DNA from: Bacillota bacterium
GTDB lineage: Bacteria > Bacillota > Desulfitobacteriia > Desulfitobacteriales > Desulfitobacteriaceae
Assembly (NCBI GenBank): GCA_023390635.1
Contig: JAEWCM010000155.1
Location: 1 to 10,001 of the forward strand
Length of the DNA: 10,001 nt
Direction of reading: 5' to 3'
Positions 6,669-10,001 of this stretch are shown piece after piece (position 1 is the stretch's first letter; each line of letters starts with the position of its first letter). The translations under genes and the position numbers were made by a program. Under the pieces are notes generated by a model. It worked only from the letters and a program-made list of their open reading frames with translations, did not search any database and was not told the origin of the DNA.

Positions 6669-6733
6669 ACAGGTGATGGAGTTCACCTTTAACTGTTTAA
6701 TGATTCAAATCATTAGCTAATAACTCCTACCGG
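6669..6733 (+). promoter_or_regulatory. Fluoride riboswitch (crcB motif) aptamer
   Basis: Recognised from the conserved GGTGATGGAGTTCACC hairpin (6672-6687) and the CTCCTACC end (6724-6731), placed directly before crcB genes. GGTGA/TCACC forms the first stem. Loop bases GGAGT (6678-6682) are fully complementary to ACTCC (6723-6727), giving the aptamer pseudoknot. A second hairpin AATGAT-TCAA-ATCATT (6699-6714) lies between them. The pseudoknot strand is also the 5' arm of the downstream terminator, so fluoride binding should block termination and switch on crcB1-crcB2. The linker reads GCTAATAACTCC where many members have GCTGATGACTCC, a small A-for-G variation. Confidence 0.93.
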
Positions 6734-6758
6734 GTGTTTTTCCGGTAGGAGTTTTTTT
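6722..6758 (+). terminator. Riboswitch-controlled intrinsic terminator
   Basis: ACTCCTACCGG (6723-6733) pairs perfectly with CCGGTAGGAGT (6742-6752) around an 8-nt loop, followed by T residues to 6758. Its 5' arm contains the ACTCC and CCTACC used by the fluoride aptamer, so aptamer folding and terminator formation are mutually exclusive. It ends about 50 nt before the crcB1 start. Confidence 0.95.
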
Positions 6759-6807
6759 ATCTCCATTCCCGCTCATAAAAAAGTAATAACGTAAGAAGGA
6801 ATTTTTT

Positions 6808-7212
6808 ATGATCTATCTGTTAACCGGACTTGGTGGAGTTGTCGGTGCCATTAGCCGTTATTTAATCGGAGTATGGATGGAACACTCCCCTTTGCTTAGC
6901 TTTCCTTTCCATACCTTGCTCATTAATCTATCAGGCTGTTTTATTCTTTCTATTTTCTATACCTTAGCGGACAGAAAAATAAAAGTTCATCCTTACTTTC
7001 GCACAGCTTTTGGCACCGGTATGATCGGTGCATTCACGACCTTCTCCACCTTTTGCTATGAGAGCGTCTCTCTGATTAAGTCAAACCACTTCGGCAGCGC
7101 ATTTCTTTATATATTCTTCAGCATGGCCGGCGGATATCTTTGCAGTGCTCTAGGTGCATATTTAGGATCAGGCAATGGGAAAAAGCCAAAGTTATTACAG
7201 AAAAGGAAGTAA
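6808..7212 (+). CDS. crcB1: Fluoride channel Fluc/CrcB subunit 1
   Basis: Small four-helix membrane protein of the Fluc family that lets cytoplasmic fluoride leak out. Of 134 residues, the core matches the usual 115-130 and a basic tail (GKKPKLLQKRK) is added. Visible landmarks: GLGGVVGAISRY in helix 1, pore Asn 40 in LINLSG of helix 2, and FTTFSTF (76-82) in the broken helix 3, which provides the fluoride-path Phe residues and the central Na+ site. Basic residues concentrate in loop 2 (DRKIKVHPYFR) and the C-terminus, predicting both termini inside. ATG 6808 follows AAGGA at 7-nt spacing. It lies 6 nt before crcB2 and is controlled by the fluoride riboswitch. Confidence 0.95.
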   Translation: MIYLLTGLGGVVGAISRYLIGVWMEHSPLLSFPFHTLLINLSGCFILSIFYTLADRKIKVHPYFRTAFGTGMIGAFTTFSTFCYESVSLIKSNHFGSAFLYIFFSMAGGYLCSALGAYLGSGNGKKPKLLQKRK

Positions 7213-7218
7213 TGCTCT

Positions 7219-7575
7219 ATGGATTTATTGCTCATTGGGATGGGAGGATTTATCGGTGCTGTTGCCCGTTTCTATCTAATTGAACAGACGAAGAGAAAAG
7301 CGTCTTTTACCTTCCCGTTAGGAACTTTAATGGTCAACCTTCTTGGGTCCTTGTTCATTGGCATTCTTTATGGCTCAAACGCCTATCCTTCTCTTTCCCT
7401 CTTTTTAGGGGCAGGTTTCATCGCTTCCTTCACGACATTTTCTACTTTTATCTACGAGCTGCTCCAGTTAAAACAGAATCATCAGCCAGGCAATTTTGTC
7501 CTCTATCTCACATACAGCCTGATTGGGGGTCTCGCTCTTGTGACCTTAGGCTATATGCTAGGACAGGCTTTTTAA
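7219..7575 (+). CDS. crcB2: Fluoride channel Fluc/CrcB subunit 2
   Basis: Second Fluc/CrcB subunit, 118 residues with four predicted helices. It keeps GMGGFIGAVARF in helix 1, pore Asn 40 in MVNLLG and FTTFSTF (71-77). Basic residues lie in loop 1 (EQTKRKAS) and loop 3, while loop 2 (YGSNAYPSLS) and the C-terminus are uncharged. This is the reverse of its partner and predicts the opposite membrane orientation. Fluc channels work as antiparallel dimers, so the two genes probably make a heterodimer. The SD AAGGAAG lies within the last codons of crcB1. The stop shares a TTAA with the converging acetyltransferase gene. Confidence 0.95.
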   Translation: MDLLLIGMGGFIGAVARFYLIEQTKRKASFTFPLGTLMVNLLGSLFIGILYGSNAYPSLSLFLGAGFIASFTTFSTFIYELLQLKQNHQPGNFVLYLTYSLIGGLALVTLGYMLGQAF

Positions 7576-8027
7576 ATATGACGGGTTAATTTCGACATCA
7601 CCTGAAGATCACCTCTTGTTTGCCAGCCACTTCTATTCCAGAATTCTATTCCTACGATATTGTCCTTAAAAACAAAAATATGGCATTTGGCAATATTGAT
7701 CTCTCTTAATCCATTGAAGCAAGCTTCAATCAGAGCTTTGCCCAATCCTCTTTTGCGATAACTCTTCTGAACTGTTAAATGATGCAAATACCCTCTCCGT
7801 CCATCCTGCCCGCACAGGGCGGCCCCAACAATCTGTCCCTCCCAAAGGACTACAAAGCTCAATCCGGGATTGCGCTGTAAAAATGCAGCAATATTAACTT
7901 TTGAATCAGCATCGCTAAGCCCTATTCCATCAGTAGCACTCCATAATTCAAGAACTGAGTCATAGTCTTCAATCCGCATTTCCCTGACTACAACTGTTCC
8001 CGCTTCATCAGGCCTCTCTCTTTCCAT
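7572..8027 (-). CDS. GNAT-family N-acetyltransferase (YpeA-like)
   Basis: Acetyl-CoA-dependent N-acyltransferase, 151 residues, a single GNAT domain. Strand and helix 1 are seen in VVREMRIEDYDSVLELW (13-29). The acetyl-CoA pyrophosphate loop is YRKRGLGKAL (90-99), preceded by the beta-4 strand YLHHLTV. FWNRSGW (129-135) is the usual late aromatic/Gly motif. Overall layout resembles the YpeA/RimI-like group; substrate (protein or small molecule) is unknown. I chose ATG 8027 because GGGGGA lies 7 nt upstream; an in-frame TTG at 8042 has no SD. It follows the ATPase gene by 29 nt, probably co-transcribed, and ends inside the shared TTAA with crcB2. Confidence 0.88.
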   Translation of the reverse strand: MERERPDEAGTVVVREMRIEDYDSVLELWSATDGIGLSDADSKVNIAAFLQRNPGLSFVVLWEGQIVGAALCGQDGRRGYLHHLTVQKSYRKRGLGKALIEACFNGLREINIAKCHIFVFKDNIVGIEFWNRSGWQTRGDLQVMSKLTRHI

Positions 8028-8056
8028 TATAAATTCCCCCAATCAAAATCGTCTGA

Positions 8057-8812
8057 TCATTTTATTAACAGATTAAGCATTTTTTGCGGGTGATTGATAA
8101 ATGCTTTCATCACTTGAAAATGCTCAGTGTCCTCATAATCCACGATCAGCGCTTTTTCCTTAATCTCATAAATCGTCGCTTCAGGATAGGCCATTAAAAT
8201 AGGCGAATGGGTGGCTATAATAAACTGAGCACCCGCTTGCACCAAATCATGCATCCTAGCTATCATTGCCATCTGCCGAGCCGGTGACAGAGCAGCTTCC
8301 GGTTCATCAAGGATATATAGACTGTTGCCTTTGAACCTATTCTGAAACACAGCAAAAAAAGACTCTCCATGGGATTGTTCGTGGAGGGATGTTCCCCCGT
8401 AACCACTAATCAGAGAAGGTCCGAAAGAGCCCTCTGCATCCAGCTCCTCTATATTGGTGGCCAGATTATAAAAGCTCTCCGCCCGCAGAAAGAAGCCATC
8501 TTGTGGTTTTTTCACACCCTTCACCAAGCGAATATATTGATGAAGGACCGAATGCGTTGGTCGGGATGAGAAATTAAAGTTTTTTGTTCCACCTTCGGGG
8601 TTAAATCCGTAGGCTACGGCAATAGCTTCCAGAATGGTTGACTTTCCCGAACCATTTTCTCCCACAAAAAAAGTAACTTTGGGGTGAAATGTTATAGCCC
8701 CCAATTCCTTAATTGCCGTCAGATTAAAAGGATATGTATTAAAGGAGGGAATTTTTGTCTTTTCTAATTCCATTGACCGAATGTACTGGTTTAAAATTTC
8801 CTTTTCCAGCAT
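8057..8812 (-). CDS. SMC/ABC-like AAA ATPase (COG3910 type)
   Basis: Stand-alone cytoplasmic P-loop ATPase of 251 residues with ABC/SMC-head motifs and no membrane domain: Walker A GENGSGKST (51-59), a signature-like SHGES (147-151) in place of LSGGQ, Walker B LYILDEPEAALSP (165-177), and switch His 202 in IIATHSP. It resembles the predicted-ATPase group COG3910; the coiled coil of true SMC/Rad50 proteins is absent. ATG 8812 follows AGGAGGGG at ideal spacing. It is the first gene of a pair with the GNAT gene. Related OLD/AAA-21 ATPases occur in defence modules, but no nuclease or toxin partner is visible, so a defence role is not supported here. Confidence 0.88.
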   Translation of the reverse strand: MLEKEILNQYIRSMELEKTKIPSFNTYPFNLTAIKELGAITFHPKVTFFVGENGSGKSTILEAIAVAYGFNPEGGTKNFNFSSRPTHSVLHQYIRLVKGVKKPQDGFFLRAESFYNLATNIEELDAEGSFGPSLISGYGGTSLHEQSHGESFFAVFQNRFKGNSLYILDEPEAALSPARQMAMIARMHDLVQAGAQFIIATHSPILMAYPEATIYEIKEKALIVDYEDTEHFQVMKAFINHPQKMLNLLIK

Positions 8813-8853
8813 AATACATCCCCTCCTAAATTGTTGACGCTTTAATTGCTTTC

Positions 8854-8859
8854 ATTATA
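8854..8859 (-). promoter_or_regulatory. Possible -10 element for the ATPase-GNAT pair
   Basis: A perfect TATAAT on the minus strand lies 41 nt before the ATPase ATG. No good -35 hexamer is seen 16-18 nt upstream, where the sequence is A-rich, and there is no TG extension. It is the only reasonable candidate in the 201-bp gap 8813-9013, which otherwise holds just the terminator at 8926-8948. Confidence 0.4.
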
Positions 8860-8925
8860 CCTGCATCTTCTTTGATTTTTATCCAATGTTTTTTTGATTA
8901 TCCTTCCGATTGGTGAGGAATAAAG

Positions 8926-8948
8926 AAAAAAGGACCGGTCAAAAGTCC
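8926..8948 (-). terminator. Probable terminator of the DUF1847 / unknown-protein pair
   Basis: On the minus strand GGAC (8948-8945) and GTCC (8935-8932) form a short stem, extendable by one wobble pair. TTTTTT and then CTTTA follow. It lies 65 nt after the stop of the unknown gene at 9014. The stem is short but the T run is good. Confidence 0.5.
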
Positions 8949-9013
8949 ATCCCACTTTTCCGTCCCCATAGCTGTACCATTAGCTATCAATTCCCAGTCA
9001 ATTGCACAAAACT

Positions 9014-9496
9014 CTATTCCAAATCCAAATACTGATTCACAGAACTAATTCCCTCCCGAGCAATCTCTGCAATTCGCCCATTCAATGCTTCATCCCAGAA
9101 TTTGCCCTGTCCACATGGCTGTGCCTCTATGTCTCGGTTCAGTATTTGAAAATCAGCTATGAAATTCGGCCAATCCTTCTCGCTCTCGATCCGGGAGATC
9201 AAGCTACATCCTTTGTGCGGAGAAAGCTTCCCACTAACAATTTGTTCACAGATCATTTTGACCCTATATAAACGTAAAGCCTTTTCGTCAGGATAATCAT
9301 ACCCTTTTTCCTTGATAATCGCACAAAGTAATTTTTTAACTTCTCCCGGCTCCGGTCTGTCTATTTCCGCCAATCGGTTTATCAGCTCCAGGGTACTCCC
9401 AGTTGCCACCTGATTCATCGCCCATTGAATAATATCAAAATCAGAAGTGGCACAGGATTCGTAATAAAAAATCATCTTAAGAAGATCTTCCTTCAT
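9014..9496 (-). CDS. Uncharacterised small soluble protein
   Basis: I do not recognise this 160-residue product. No signal peptide or membrane segment is seen. It looks mostly helical, with amphipathic stretches at EDLLKMIFYYE, DIIQWAMNQ, TLELINRLAEI and EVKKLLCAIIKE, and it ends acidic (YLDLE). Five cysteines (15, 58, 83, 97, 128) are scattered without a CxxC metal site. The segment after residue 85 (SGKLSPHKGCSLISRI) is basic. ATG 9496 follows AGGAAG at 7-nt spacing; that SD overlaps the stop of the upstream DUF1847 gene, so the two are probably co-transcribed and perhaps translationally coupled. The reading frame is intact and codon use looks like that of its neighbours, so it is very likely a real gene. 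Function is unknown. Confidence 0.8.
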   Translation of the reverse strand: MKEDLLKMIFYYESCATSDFDIIQWAMNQVATGSTLELINRLAEIDRPEPGEVKKLLCAIIKEKGYDYPDEKALRLYRVKMICEQIVSGKLSPHKGCSLISRIESEKDWPNFIADFQILNRDIEAQPCGQGKFWDEALNGRIAEIAREGISSVNQYLDLE

Positions 9497-9507
9497 AATA
9501 ATACTTC

Positions 9508-10001
9508 CTACTCTTCTTCCTGAAGCAACCGGGAATAAAAAGAATGAGCAGTATAAAGAGCTGCCACAGGATTATGCCCTGTTACTCTGTCTTTTGTGAT
9601 CAAAGTGGTGACCGGTGCTTCAGAATATTTAATAAACAAGGTATCATGACCGACACATAAACCAACAATCACGTTTAAATCGGTTTGCGCCTCACTGAGC
9701 AATTGAGCCTGCATAATTGGATTGCAGATCGCCTCATACTGGCCTTTTTTCACCTTATACTCATCGGGAATTCCGATTTCCATCTTATCTACTCCGCCGA
9801 CCTTACATATCACACTATAATAATCAAGGCCTTTAGCTTTTAAGATCTTAGCAAAAATCTTGCTCTCTTCTATTAATCCGGCACAAGTGGCGATCCCTAT
9901 TTTTTTTGCACCGATCTTTTTCGCAAAAACAATGATCTCCTCCGCCCGAGTCAGTTTCCCATAATATTGGCCCTCCACCCCAGCGGCAGCGCGAGCTATT
10001 C
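9508..10001 (-). CDS. DUF1847 family protein (5' end off window)
   Basis: Matches from memory the C-terminal part of DUF1847 proteins, found mainly in anaerobes. Their function is unknown; complete members usually begin with a Cys-rich, probably metal-binding segment. Visible landmarks are YGKLTRAEEII, KKIGIATCAGL, CKVGGVDK, CNPIMQAQLL, IVGLCVGHD and APVTTLITKDRVTGHNPVAALY, with one Cys in each of the first four Cys-bearing motifs. The open frame continues to the window edge (IARAAAGVEGQYYGKL), so the GTG at 9978 is not the start: it has no SD and lies inside the conserved region. About 164 residues are present; the N-terminal Cys cluster would be to the right. The next gene follows after 11 nt. 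Confidence 0.88.
   Translation of the reverse strand, partial: IARAAAGVEGQYYGKLTRAEEIIVFAKKIGAKKIGIATCAGLIEESKIFAKILKAKGLDYYSVICKVGGVDKMEIGIPDEYKVKKGQYEAICNPIMQAQLLSEAQTDLNVIVGLCVGHDTLFIKYSEAPVTTLITKDRVTGHNPVAALYTAHSFYSRLLQEEE

Noticed and set aside
8028..8042. TTG start for the GNAT protein
   Set aside because: No SD precedes it, while ATG 8027 has GGGGGA at ideal distance.
8813..9013. Non-coding RNA in the 201-bp gap
   Set aside because: Only a -10-like element, a short terminator and a weak 5-bp CCAAT/ATTGG repeat are visible; nothing resembles a structured RNA.
8057..9496. Possible defence island (ATPase, GNAT, unknown protein)
   Set aside because: No nuclease, toxin, integrase or repeats are present; promoters and terminators split the genes into two ordinary pairs.
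9976..9978. GTG 9978 as start of the DUF1847 gene
   Set aside because: No SD, and the frame stays open to the window edge with family-like sequence upstream.
1..10001. CRISPR arrays, IS elements, tRNA genes
   Set aside because: No regularly spaced repeats, transposase frames or cloverleaf sequences were seen by eye on either strand.

Overview
The window looks like chromosome of a low-to-moderate-GC anaerobic Firmicute of the Clostridia, probably near Desulfitobacterium or Desulfosporosinus. This is inferred from strong purine-rich Shine-Dalgarno (SD) sites, TTG starts, a lipoprotein-type ABC binding protein, a CarD-family regulator, a tandem crcB pair and a DUF1847 protein. No tRNA, rRNA, insertion sequence, CRISPR array or phage gene was seen. 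It reads as stable core or semi-core chromosome, not a mobile island.

Left part (1-4961, all minus strand). Transcription runs right to left from a good promoter at 4933-4961 through a MetQ-type lipoprotein, a MetN-type ATPase and a MetI-type permease, then a phenylacetate-CoA ligase-like enzyme and a class I aminotransferase that runs off the left edge. Gaps are short or overlapping, apart from two that hold strong inverted repeats (metQ-metN, and ligase-aminotransferase). Uptake, transamination and CoA-ester chemistry together suggest amino-acid (perhaps aromatic) catabolism and not simply methionine scavenging. The leader before metQ is only about 38 nt, too short for the SAM riboswitch or T-box often found on Firmicute methionine transporters.

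Middle (4981-6606). A minus-strand TIM-barrel amidohydrolase with a TTG start is divergent from a plus-strand CarD/CdnL-type RNA polymerase-binding regulator. The regulator has a near-consensus extended -10 promoter. Their shared intergenic region holds a perfect 12-bp palindrome and a matching half-site, a candidate operator.

Fluoride locus (6628-7575, plus). Promoter, fluoride (crcB-motif) riboswitch, overlapping intrinsic terminator, then two adjacent Fluc/CrcB fluoride channel genes. The charge patterns of the two proteins are opposite, as expected for an antiparallel heterodimer. This is the best-supported regulatory system here.

Right part (7572-10001, all minus). A COG3910-like ATPase is followed by a GNAT acetyltransferase whose stop codon shares a TTAA with the crcB2 stop. 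At the right edge a DUF1847 protein, cut by the window, is followed 11 nt later by an unrecognised small soluble protein. No clear undescribed multi-gene system is visible. The most promising leads are the repurposed Met-type transporter operon, the heterodimer-type CrcB pair and the unknown protein paired with DUF1847.
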